Source of the DNA: Beverwykella pulmonaria
Taxonomy: Eukaryota; Ascomycota; Dothideomycetes; Pleosporales; Melanommataceae
NCBI GenBank assembly: GCA_001599595.1
Contig: BCHH01000003.1
Span: 200,847-264,846 of the forward strand
Length of the DNA stretch: 64,000 nt
Reading direction: 5' to 3'
Position numbers and translations under genes: made by a program. The notes beneath the pieces were generated by a model. It saw only the letters and a list, made by a program, of their open reading frames with translations, did no database searches and was not told where the DNA came from. Shown here piece by piece: positions 46,768 through 57,636 of the stretch (position 1 is its first letter; each line of letters begins with the position of its first letter).

Positions 46768-46788
46768 GATTGATTGTTGACATCTCTG
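46768..46788 (-). repeat. right terminal inverted repeat of hAT element
   Basis: 21 bp, the perfect mirror of the left end, directly followed by the second ATTCTTAC copy. Confidence 0.95.
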
Positions 46789-46829
46789 ATTCTTACGCTC
46801 TTTGCTCCAACCATAGTTCAAAGGTTCTA

Positions 46830-48674
46830 CAGTCAACTCCCGGTTATACGATACAATTTTGGCACGCGATTTTGGTCGGATATCTGAATTATCGGACTAT
46901 CGAGTTGCTGACAAATCAATCTAACTTATCCCGAAGCCATCAGACGACGCGCGCACGGACTTGAAATAGGCGTAAATTGGTGTCTGCTTGCGCTGGGAGA
47001 TGGCATGGAGGTTGAGCCTTCAATCTAACGCGTTAAGAGCCTTCATTTCATCTATAGTAGAGTCGTCCTGTGCTTCTATATAGGATCGTAGGGCCGCCAA
47101 TCCTTTGCGAGCCTCTACAAGAGTTGCTAGGAGCAGTGGCAACGTAGCTTCCTTAGGTGGCACTTCAAGGCCAACCTTCTCAGTATAGTAATCAATTATA
47201 TCCTTAAGAACCACCTCTTGATTCTCTGGCTCATCATCCTCACCCTCAGGTGCTATAAATGTTTAGAGATCTATAGCGTCCTCACCAACTTCTGCAACAT
47301 CCTAAGCCTTGCACAGTAGCTCTAGGAGATCATCAGGCGGTTGAGGGTCCTCTAGTGTATCATCTTAATTAAGTATTGTTGACTTTGCCTAGCAGTTTTA
47401 GATAGTCTTCCTGCTTATAAGGTCCTTCTATGCAATTAAGGTCTAGCAGAGAGTATTGCAGAGTGTAACAGTTTTAACAGGATCTTCCTTTTGCGCGTAG
47501 GAGTTAATACAAAAGCGCAGCTACTAGCACTTGTAGTAGTGCTTAAAGTTGGCAATAATCCCCTAATTAAGCAGCTAATACTTTAAGGCGCTATTTTTAG
47601 GAAGGAACTTAATGCGTACGTTTAAGGGAGGAGGGGCTATCTCTATGCTAGAAATATAAGCAGAGAAGTTATCTATAAGCAGGATTACCTCAACCTTATC
47701 ACCAATGTGTTGATAGAAGCTCTTAAGCCACTCTGCTATAATATCACTATTTATCTAGGCCTTCTTAGAGGATCACCACTCTAGCCTAAGGGCGGAGATG
47801 TTAACTCCCTAGAGCGCGTGTGGAAGCCTTGCCTTGCCAATAAGCTAAGGTGGCAACTTATTAGTGCCATCACTATTGCTGCAAAGGGCAAGAGAGATCC
47901 AAGCCTTGTCTTTTTTTATGCCAGGGAGACTGCTAGTAGAGAGTCCTCAGGAGATTGAGTAGCGCTAGTACAGGCCTGTTTCATCTATATTGTAGAGGTA
48001 CGGCGCAATATAATACTGTGTAATAGCGCAGAGAAGGCCCATCTCAGCTTCAACAGTAATAGGAACTAAAGCAACCTCACCGTAAGAGAGGAACTGTTTA
48101 ATGTGGAAGCGGCCTTTAAAGCAATTAAGCTAGCTAGTAGAGAAAATAGGGGGTGCTTTGGTGTTGTACTCTAGCAGGGCAAGCCATATATCGCGTGCTT
48201 TTTTGGCCAGCAGCTCCCCTAACACTGGCAGGCCCTTAACCTCAAATTGCTGCTGCCATAAGAACAGGATCCGCTCAAGCAAAGGCCATCTGCCGTCCTG
48301 CTGGCGATAGGTTGTAGGAGAGGCTTTAGTGCTCATATTAAGGTGCCTGTATTGATCTTTGAGGCTGTCAGAGATGGTAGCTTGCCCAAGTTTTCTACCA
48401 TATTTCTGCTCAAACCACGCAATAATTTCTCTCTGTTTTGGCGTAGGGGTCGTACTAGCATAGTACTGTCAAATTGCTTGTCTCTCAGCATTAGAAACAG
48501 GCCTGTGAGCCTGTTTGGGAGTACTCATTAGAGCGATAAATTAATAGAACCAGCCAATATATCAGTGATCGGATAAAACCTTAATTTTTGGTGGTGGACA
48601 ATTTTGGCCACGGTGCGCTATCGGTTAAGCGAAAATATCGGCCAACCGAAGATCGTATAACCGGGAGTTGACTG
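46830..48674 (-). mobile_element. pogo/Fot1-type Tc1-mariner transposon, 1845 bp, mutated
   Basis: Ends are inverted repeats of 23 bp starting CAGTCAACTCCCGGTTATAC, flanked on both sides by TA (46828-46829 and 48675-48676), the target duplication of the Tc1/mariner/pogo superfamily. It is close to the length of Fot1 (about 1.9 kb). It encodes a transposase on the minus strand, listed separately, that is broken by stops. It lies 41 bp from the hAT element. Confidence 0.93.
47020..48528 (-). pseudogene. pogo/Fot1-like transposase, inactivated by transitions
   Basis: Starts MSTPKQAHRPVSNAERQAI at 48528, the N-terminal helix-turn-helix of CENP-B/pogo transposases, followed by QREIIAWFEQKYGRKLGQ and a region with RWPLLERILFLW. 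It continues as one reading frame of about 500 codons to a terminal stop at 47020, with internal stops. One is TGA where an Arg (CGA) is expected after QAI. Others are TAG where a Trp is expected, in the stretch after PPIFSTS and in GLY*RYS. These are C-to-T or G-to-A changes, typical of RIP in Pezizomycotina. Confidence 0.88.
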
Positions 48675-48870
48675 TACATGGAGACTTTGCCAGATCTCAA
48701 TTCCAAGCAAGCTTCAACCCGTCCCTTCACTTACTTGCATACCTGCTCACCGTATTCGCATATAGTCTCGCTAACTCTCACTGATGTCCCTCAAACTACC
48801 ACGAACGTAACACCATTCACCAACCCAATTCTACTCACTGGCACACTCAAATCCCATTGCGTAGTCAAAA

Positions 48871-49030
48871 TGGCGCCGACCACATACAAAAAGATGAAGA
48901 AGGGTGAACTCGAGACGCTCCTCTAATCCCATGAGCTACAAATAGCAGCCCACCTCTGCAAGGAGGACACCGAAACCGAGGCTGATCAGAGGGCCAGCGC
49001 AGCCGCGCTGCCGTCAAGGCTGGCTGGAAT
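48871..49030 (+). pseudogene. small interrupted gene next to the transposon island
   Basis: Begins MAPTTYKKMKKGELETLL, then TAA, and continues in the same frame with a protein-like SHELQIAAHLCKEDTETEADQ stretch until TGA just after 49041. The TAA follows the helix-like start where a CAA (Gln) would read through, so it may be a RIP-type nonsense change. Downstream frames (to about 49400) are Lys/Glu-rich but shift repeatedly. The family is not recognised; a short gene with an unseen intron is the alternative. Confidence 0.45.
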
Positions 49031-49042
49031 GAGTAATGCTAA

Positions 49043-51528
49043 GTCGAGGTGAGGCAGTATGAAAAACGAGACCTCGGGGAAGGAGAAAGAGAATTCGTGA
49101 ACTACCGTCGAGAGTAGTAAGAAGTGTAGAAAGAAAGGCGGTGCCGACAGCAAGGGTAGTAGGATGAAGACAGAGGAGAGTGATGGTGTGCCCAGGGCCA
49201 ACAACGAGAAAATCTGTGGGGTGCCCAATCTCGAGGACAAGAAAATGGGAGTTGCGCTGATCTTCGTCAACATACCGACAAAAATGATCCCAAGAATTCG
49301 ACCAAGCTGAAAGACACAGCGACAACCAGCGCTGCGCCGTGCAAGACCAATGCCATCCAGCACAAAAGAATATCCCAGAAGCAGTGGGTCACCATGCATT
49401 CAGACGACAAGCGGCACGGCTACGCCACTTCTTCTAACTCTCCTGCTGCGATCGTTGCGATGCTGACCATGATCTCTGGCTTTGCTTGGAAGTTCTGGAA
49501 GGGTATCTGAGTGAAGGCTGGAGAAGGAACTGCGCATCAGGCGCATAGGATATGGCATGCGGGAAGTTTTGACGTGGAGTCTAGATCCGGATCGGAGACC
49601 AGATCTTAGCGGCAAATAAACTAAATGGGAGACACCGTACATGACGATGGCGTGCAGTAGTAATCTGGACGTCATAGTTGCCCGCTTAGTTGTTAAACTA
49701 GCTATTGTTCAAGGCGTACTTTTATTGTGGCCAATAGAAGGACTTGAGATATTTTACTTTGCATGAGGTGAATGTGATGTGTCCATCAACCCGGAGCGCT
49801 ATGTCGCCACAAAATCCCAGCTCGAGTCAGCCTCTACACCAGTGCAGATGAAGCTCGTGCTCGACGCCGCTCTTTCCCCACCAACATGCTTATGTTAAGC
49901 AGCGCACATGCATACATATCCACATCTCCAGCCAGAATCTTCGAATCGGGGTGCTGTTCGAGACTTCTTCCGAACTCACCAATGACAACGATGAGGATGG
50001 GAAACAGGCGCCCACGCTCTCAAGACACTGAGTTTGGTATAAGCATTTAAGCCAAACGAACGCACACCACTGCTTCTCGAGCCAATCCACAAATACGTTA
50101 TCCCTTTGCATAGCTATACTAAAAGATTATGGCTTCCCCAAAATCCTTTTCTTTTTTGTATTCTTCGGTGACTCATGTCGGCTCTGCCCCTTTAGCTCGA
50201 TCACTGATGGGGATGCATACACGCGTCAGGGGAAGTGGGAGTGCTCAATATTAGAAGTAAGCGAATAATCTCGCAAGAAGGTACTTAAAGTGGACAAGGT
50301 GGTAAAATACGCCTTGCCTTGGCAATTGTTATCCTACTCTCGAACGGTACACCTTTGCGAATCAATCTGGTGAAAATAGTGGACCAATAAGACGTGATTC
50401 AACCTTTGACTTTGGAAGTCCTTCAAGTCTCCCGCTTCCCAGTGTTCGCTGCGTATTGTTTGTTTCGCACCCTACCAATCTATAGTTCCATGTCAGTTTT
50501 AAATACGCGATACGTAGAGATAAAAGCTGCCGAAATGTCCCAACCATATTCGCTTACGTTACATCAACGCCCTACATTCGGAAACATTGTGTATCCATAT
50601 TTCAGTTCGACTCTAAGTATTTTGTGGATACTTAACGCCCATGAAAGGATTTAGTGAAGACTCGCACCAAATATATTTGATCTCTGAGATAAGCAGAATA
50701 AGGGCTTAATACCGCATACTGTACATGTTGTACGAGAGACTCGTTTATAAGCGAGCAGCGAGATTGAGCATTTCAGACAGGAATTCAAAACTTATATGTT
50801 TAGAACTGGATGTTTGATAGCAAAAGTTTGCATTATACTGACTCATGTCACACAATTATTTTTGGGACCATGGTGCTTAGAATGAAACGTAGGAAGTCGT
50901 ATCTACACGAGATTTCGTATACATACGAGGCTCGATGCCGATAGCTTGGCTCGGATTTGGAGCCAGACACAGCCTGATCTTACCTTGGCGCAGTGATTTC
51001 GCACTTGGAGGCGATTATCGGAAAACATTCATTCTGCAATGACTGGTCAGCTTCATGTCCGTTACGTTCTTTCTCGTTACTTATTGGTCACTCCACAAAC
51101 CCGGTGCGATCCTACAAGCAGCACTCCACTATAACGCCTGTTACTATTCGTACCTCATGGCTTTATTCGGTGTGTGTTGCGGAATGACCTTGGGAGAAAT
51201 ATTTCAAACCCGAAACGCGTTCTCGTTCTCCTGTGCTTTTTTATGGGACTTGGACCCGCGTTTGAACTCTGCATGGCTGGTATGAGTAGTGATTTGGCTT
51301 GGCGTGTGTTTCTCAAAGCCGTTTTTGGGCAGTGTTGTGGGCAGTGTTGTGGGTGAAGCTGATATATATTGTTCTGTCATGAACTCGAAAAGTCCAACAT
51401 CACACACAGCAGTCACTCAACCTGCAATCTAACACACTCATAAATTCACAGCCTAACGGTCTTCTTATTCTGCGCCAGACACCAAAGCCGTCCCCTTTTT
51501 ACTACAATAGTCCCTTGATTGTAGAACT
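49043..51528. other. gene-poor region
   Basis: 2.5 kb with only short frames. 49.0-49.4 kb is possibly the rest of the interrupted gene; 49.7-51.4 kb is AT-rich. No transposon ends, domains or RNA genes recognised. Confidence 0.45.
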
Positions 51529-52474
51529 ATGACAGCACCGGATAACTCTGCATATGAGTACTACCCATCTGTTCCAGCAGCAGCAATCACAGCCGGTCTC
51601 TTTTGTATCCCGTTAGCATGGCACATCTATAAAGTCTTATCAACGCGCACTTGGTTCTGCATTCCCTTCGTTCTTGGTGCATTATGTAAGTCGTCAAACC
51701 TACATCTTATTCCCACGATTTCTAACACTTCCCTAAGTCGAGGTCGTCGGTTTTGGGTTCCGCACAACAGGCAAAAGCCATGCTGAAGAACTGCCCTTAT
51801 ACGTTACGCAATACCTTGGCATCCTCCTAGCGCCCATCTTCTTCGCTGCCGCCGTGTACATGTTTCTCGGACGTCTAATTGGTGCTACGAACGGCCAATC
51901 CTACTCCTTTATCCGCATCACTTGGTTAACCAAGATTTTTGTTGGAGGAGATGTTCTTTGCTTCCTTATACAACTGGTAGGGGGTGCGTTACAAGCGATG
52001 GCCGACACGCCTGAAGATAATAAGAGGGGTCAGAACATCATTTTAGGCGGTCTGTCTTTGCAGCTTTTCATCTTCTTCATCTTCTTGGCCGTGGCGATCG
52101 TGTTCCACAAGCGCGTACACTCAAAGCCGACGGCGAAAAGCATGGAAACGGATTTCCCCTGGGAGCGGTTCCTTTATATGCTGTACTTTGTCAGTGTCTT
52201 GATCACTCTCCGGAATATCTTCCGCGCTGCAGAATACGCACTGGGCAGTAAGTTAACCTCTCCATAGCACTCCGTTAATTTGCATGCTAATTGTGACATA
52301 GAGGAGTCATATCTATTGCAGATGGAGTGGCCAACCTATGCTTTCGATGCGTTTCCCATGATGGTCGTTCTGGCTGTCGCGGCTCAGTGGTATGTCGGCA
52401 AGATCTATGTCAAAGTTGAACATCTCGGCCTGGTGTCGACGGAGAGTGTGAATACTCAGTATAGGGGAGCGTAG
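51529..52474 (+). CDS. RTA1-like seven-TM protein
   Basis: 279 aa from exons 51529-51685, 51738-52247 and 52302-52474 (introns 52 and 54 nt, both GTAAGT/GTAAGT-like with CTAAC/CTAAT branch points). RTA1-domain proteins are fungal plasma-membrane proteins linked to resistance to toxic lipids and azole-like compounds and to sphingoid-base export. The family sequence is clear: YYPSVPAAAITAGLF, a first helix, FEVVGFGFRT, YLGILLAPIFFAAAVYM, KIFVGGDVLCFLIQLVGGALQA, LGGLSLQLFIFFIFLAVAIVFH, LITLRNIFRAAEYALG, and a final Y-A-F-D-A-F-P-M. Seven hydrophobic segments are seen. Upstream 50-51.5 kb is AT-rich and should hold its promoter. Confidence 0.92.
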
Positions 52475-54386
52475 CCACGAAGTAGAAACTGGGAGATTTC
52501 GCTAATCAGCAGCTATTAAGTGTCAGGTTGCATCTGCTGTACTTGTACGAGGTGTTTTAGAATCATAGGGCTTATTTGCTACGCCTCATCTTGTGAAGAT
52601 GCTTTAACGCATAGCCTTTGGGTTTCTAAATATTTTAGAGTTATTTAGAGGTTGGTAAATAAAGGAAACTGATTTTTAAGGAATGGGCGGCGCTTTTCTT
52701 GATCGGCTTCCATAGTTTAAACGCGTTGTCTTTGTTTGTATTTTAGCAAGTGCTCACTTATTTTAGTTGCGAAGAATTAAATAGAGTACCCTCTGAGGAG
52801 CCACAATCCCTCCTGTAGATGAAAATTTAATTAAGAAAACGAATGGTGTCAGGAACCACCCCATTATTGGCTATTGTAGCAAAATCTTAAAGTGGTTCTG
52901 CCGCTAAAGTCTTCGGATTACTCCAGGCCTACGAATACTTTTCTTTCTTACTAAGACTTCAACGGCGTGTGGAGATGTTGCTTGAAACACGTTGAGTATG
53001 ACCCAATATCTGCGGTGAAAACAGGTCTTAATATGTGCATTTAAAGTGAAGGTGAAGATCTGTTAGGGAGGAGTCGTAAGAAAAGGCATACTTTTGGGTC
53101 GGATGCTATTTTTGATGACCTAGTTGTAAAGTTAGAAGATCCTTTCTTCCGAAGTGCTATAATCAAGGAACCTCTAGTTTGTTACTCCAATCTGCGTGTG
53201 CACTTGGTTGGTAAAAACAGTGAATCACTTGAGAAAGCTTAACGTTTTACGTCCTTTCTCCCCATTTTTTTCCGAACTTTGCGACAAACTACATTACTTG
53301 TTGACTGTTGAAAAGCACATACATCACCACGCGGCTTTCCTAGCCACCAAACCTCTAGCACTTGTGAATTAAACCACTCCTATAAATGTTGAAGTATTAA
53401 GTGACTTATCATGAAGCTCTCTACCGTTATCCTGCTAGGCGACTTCACTGAGACGGAACGAAAATCTTGTCGTTATCACCTACTGCTATAATTGGCCTTA
53501 TGATAGCATGTACTTCAGGACCTGGGTGGTGAGGCGCTAAGAAGCTTAGGATACGCTATTGGGTTTTACGAGGCCGTAGATGTCTACATCTAGCCAATAT
53601 ATTGCCCGCATGGGGATGAAAATCTCAAGGGATGGAAACCCGCTCTCCCTTACGACGTCGTGACCGTGATATGTTTTTGGGACAGACGCCGCTGTCACTG
53701 TCAGATTTCAGAGCTCGACCGTGCCTCGGTAGTTTCTATGAAGAATATGTGACTGACAAAAACAGCTGGGACATGTCATTGGCTTGGTTGTGAACGCCCC
53801 AGGCCGAATCAAAAGTAGACTCGAGGTACTGTTCTTCTCGTTGACAACCTCTAATATTCTAACAGGGAGCGAGATTCGCATTGCGGATTGTCCGAAACTT
53901 GTCGACTTTAATAAAGCCTACCGTGCGGCGGCGAGACAGGGCTATGTACATCTCCTGGACCCCAGTGCCACATTCTGCTAATTAGTATAGCCACTCTTGC
54001 TCCGGGTGCGTTCTGAGACGGAGGGCAAATGAAAATATTAATACAGGCACTCATACTTTGGTACTTATGAATTATAACTTAGTATGCTAGTTAGAATACA
54101 AGTGGCTTTCGGGACGGTTGAGTTGTGAAAAGGTGAAACTAATTATGAACTTGTATAATGCACCACCCATCACTTCAAGTTCTCCTCGCCAACCCAAGGC
54201 AGTATGGTAATTAGCCGCTCTCAAAAGTACCTTATGAATAAAAATCTATTACAAATAAAAATTACAAAAAGCACCCATTGCGAATATCCAATCTGATTAT
54301 CGTATGCCCACCCCAGCCAGAACACCATTACTTTCTGTCCAATTTTGACAAATTAAAACAGGAAACAAGGGACGAAAGGCAAAAGC
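52475..54386. other. AT-rich gene-poor region
   Basis: 1.9 kb without a clear gene between convergent RTA1 and calpain genes. A protein-like patch around 53640-53981 (both before and within the 65-codon frame 53784-53981) is interrupted by stops and may be a decayed gene. Confidence 0.4.
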
Positions 54387-57300
54387 TCACGAAAGAGTTC
54401 CCGACCGGTCCCTTTCCATTCCCGCGGGCGCAGCCCCCATTTTGCTTACTTGCTCTCTCAACGCCAGGGCTGAATCGAGATTTCCTCGAGTGCGCAGCGG
54501 ACTCGTTGCATCAGCCGCACTGTCGTCGACATCGAGCTCCCTGGCTTTCCGGGTCACAACTCCGCTGATTATAGAGCCATCATCACCATCAGCCTTTTTG
54601 CGGTCGCCCTCGCCGTTCTGAACTTCAATAGTGACATCGGTATCTTTGGCCAAAACGCGCAGACCGACAACGCACACTGCATTCCAAGGGTCGCGCTCGA
54701 ACTCATCTTCTTCTTCCTCCTCGATGTAGTAGCGGCCGCGCTGGTTTTGGGTGCGCTGCTCGTAGAAGCGCGGGGCTTCATCATCGGAAGAGTCGAGATC
54801 AGAGTCGAGGGAATCAGGACCATCAAGCTCAGAGTCCCAGGATGAATCATCAGAGAGCTCGTCGGGAGAGTAGATCCCTTGACGGGCGCGATGCGAGCAT
54901 ACGCTTGTGCCCCTTCCACGATGAACTTGAATGCCAGGCCGCACGCCGGGAATAGGCGAGAGGGTAGCACGGCGCGAGGGGGTGGGCGAAGGGAGTGTCG
55001 GACGGTGATCCGGTCGCGGGCTGTATGTACGCTGACCAGGAGTTCCGGGGCGGAACTCATCGGTCTGAGGGGTAGGGACTGGAGAGTCAGATTGCCCGCC
55101 CTCATTGTAGCCATCCCTTCCGTTGTACCCATCCCGGCCGTTGTATCCGTCGCGACCTTGATAGGCACCGCCGGGCAGTTCGGCGTTGTAGCCATCCCGG
55201 CCCTGGTAAGCACCAGGCATATTTTGGTTGTAGCCGCCACGCCCTTGGTATGCATTTGGCATCGCTTGGTTGTAGCCGCCACGACCCTGGAGGGCCTCGG
55301 CCATACTTGAACCGTGTATGGACTTGGCTACTTCGTTGTAGCCTCCACGACCTTGGAGTGCTCCAGGTGCGTTCTGATGGGGCTTGTTGTACCCTCCTCG
55401 ACCGCCGAAGCCACCGCTTGGGCTGGACGAACGCTCTTCGTGAGGAATTGCGCCAGTGCTGGAGGCTCTTTGATGCCTCGCCACTGTTGGATGCATAGGC
55501 TTGATATCGTCGTCGCCAGACTGATGAGCATTATCATCGACTTGGATGCCAAGGCCACTGAGATCGTGGAGCTTCCGCTCCACGTCTCTGGCTCGGGGCT
55601 TCCTGTGAGCGTTCTTTGCGGCCTTTTTCTCGTCTCGGCGCTTTGCTTTGGCGCGCAGCTTCTTGCGTTGCTCGTGGGATCGCTTCATCTGCTCCTTCTT
55701 GCGCTCAATCTTGGCTTCACGTTCACGTTGCGCCTTCTCTTTTTCTTGCTCCCTAAATTGTCCTTTGGCGTGAGCAAGATCATAGGAGAGGCCAATGGAA
55801 AGCAACTTCTCGCGGCGCTTGGTACACGTGGAGCGGATGGTCTCTTCTGGTATAGCGCGGTCTGATCGTGTAGCCTTGATCTTTAGAAGGACGGTATAGT
55901 TTCCAGCCTCAAGGTCAAGTTCTGTAGAGACAGAACGTTTCATGTAATAGGTACCGTTGCTGCGTACAATGTACTCCTCCTCGTCGTCCTTGTGCAGTCT
56001 GAACTGCAAATGGAATTCATACTGGCCCTCAAGGCCGCGGAAGTAGCGGTCGTCAAGCTGACTGAGTACAATGACGACGGGGCTGGGCTTGGCGAGGCAG
56101 ATTTTGAACTTGGTGTCAAGGTAGTCGACCGACCATGGTACATTGACGCTGGTCCACTGCTGAGAAACCGTCCACTCAGGTCCAAACAATCTCGTGCGGT
56201 CGAAGTGCTGGTAATGCCTGAGCAGGTCCTTGTACGAGATCCAGAAGACGCCATCATCGCCGAATTTGTGGTTTAGCTTCTGCATCCACTCGGGTGTCCA
56301 CTCCTCGGATCCATCGCTCCAGCGGCCGGTCCATTCCGTGCGACCCCAGGGGTTGCGAAGCTTGAGCAGGCGGTGGCCGTCTATTTCGCGGGTTTCCATG
56401 ATTGAGTAGGCATGTTTCTCTTGGATGCCCTTGCGCTCGCCGTAGATGCCACCCATTTGACCGCAGCCGAAAAGGAATGTCTTGTTGACATTCAAAAGCT
56501 CTTCGTTCCAGAACTTGTCCTTGTCGAGGATGTCGGTCGCAAAGACTTCCGAGGTGACACCGCCAGTCAGATCCTCGATGCCTTCGCCAACGAAGCCTCC
56601 GTCAATGGACGAGTAGTCTCCGTGGGCCTTGGCGTATGCTTTTTCCAGCAGCGGCAGCCAAGTTTCATTCGGGTCGCTACACTGCGCAAAGTATAGCGCC
56701 CTAGACCCCGTCTGCATGACTGTGCGATATTCGTCCTCTGGGCTCTTCCGGTTTTGCAACTCTAGCCACTGATGCCGTCCCAGTGTAGCTTCGTCGAAAT
56801 CTTCCTTGATTAGGTATAGCTTGTCATCGATGACTTCGGAGATCCACTCCCCGTCTGTACCACCATCAGCACGTTTTCTAGATGGTGCAGGGGGCTCGGG
56901 TGCCTACCTCTGTGGAACACGAATCCGTATACGCCGACCTGCTCGTCCCGCGCAACGCAGACCCTCTGAATCAGCCCCTCTTTGTTGCTTATGGTGGCCA
57001 GCGCCGACATGAACCAGCAATCGCCGTCGTTTCCCTGCCGCACGTCGTTTGCGGTCGCGCCCTCGATGAAAAACTGTGGTTTGTCGAAAATATCCTAGAA
57101 TTGGCACAAAGAGTTAGTCGGACGCAACGCGGCACAGTGGCGGACAGAGGCATTACCTCAATTCTCTTGACCGACATGGGCTGGAACATGGCCTTGTCCT
57201 CGTCCAGCGCAGTCAGGCAATCTGGCGGGATCTCTGGAAAGAGCTGCGATCGCTTGAAGTCGGACTCAATGTCGAAGTGAGGATCCCGATACTTTTGGTT

Positions 57301-57636
57301 CAGCCGCCGGCACTCCTTCACGATCTTCTCCACCTTCTTCTTGCAGGCCTCGGCGGCTTCTTGGTAGGATGCGACTGCATTCTGGCCGGGGATGGAGCCC
57401 TTGGGTGCATGTGCAGCTGCGCGCTTCGCGTAGAGATTGTCGGGCAAGATGGTGAAGATCTTGCCGGGATGCTTGGTGGTGAACTTGTCCCAGAACTCGT
57501 TGATGCCCTTCTGGGGCGGCTGCTTCTTCATCCTGAGTCGTGGGCGGGGTGCGGGAGCTTCGTGGGCCATGCTGGGCGCTTTGGACTGGTCTCGGGTGAT
57601 GTTCACGATGTCGACATTGGAAATTTGGGAGTCCAT
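54387..57636 (-). CDS. calpain-like cysteine protease with GRGGYN-repeat tail
   Basis: 1044 aa from exons 57636-57157, 57094-56908 and 56854-54387; introns are 62 and 53 nt. The start is the ATG at 57636 (the in-frame codon at 57642 is TTG). The calpain C2 fold shows GNDGDCWFMSAL with the catalytic Cys, EKHAYSIM (His) and RNPWGRTEW (Asn). A calpain domain III-like beta region follows (VSTELDLEAGNYTVLLK). A long Lys/Arg/Glu helix (KRREKLL to KNAHRKPRARDVERK) leads to a disordered tail with eight GR(G/D)GYN repeats, Ser/Asp-rich runs and EEEEEDEFE. The end (DPWNAVCVVGLRVLAKD) resembles a C2-type strand set. Family roles are intracellular Ca2+ or pH signalling; substrate unknown. Confidence 0.93.
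55101..55405 (-). repeat. (Q)GR(G/D)GYN coding repeat of calpain gene
   Basis: Eight copies of a short unit, first spaced about 15 residues apart (GRGGYN with Pro/Ala/Asn linkers), then GRDGYN units tightly packed near 55110-55160. It gives a Gly/Tyr-rich low-complexity domain likely to vary in copy number between strains. Confidence 0.85.

Larger units (their letters stand above)
45926..46788. mobile_element. hAT-derived non-autonomous transposon, 863 bp
   Basis: Both ends carry a perfect 21-bp inverted repeat beginning CAGAGATGTCAACAATCAAT. The element is flanked by the 8-bp direct repeat ATTCTTAC (45918-45925 and 46789-46796), the target-duplication length of hAT elements. The only coding relic is at about 46387-46560, a piece of the C-terminal hAT dimerisation domain (ADCERTFSELGDLLERRRLRIKPD). 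Subterminal regions carry many AATCAAGCC-like copies. It is too short for an intact transposase and so would need one supplied in trans. The intact duplication suggests a fairly young insertion. Confidence 0.95.
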
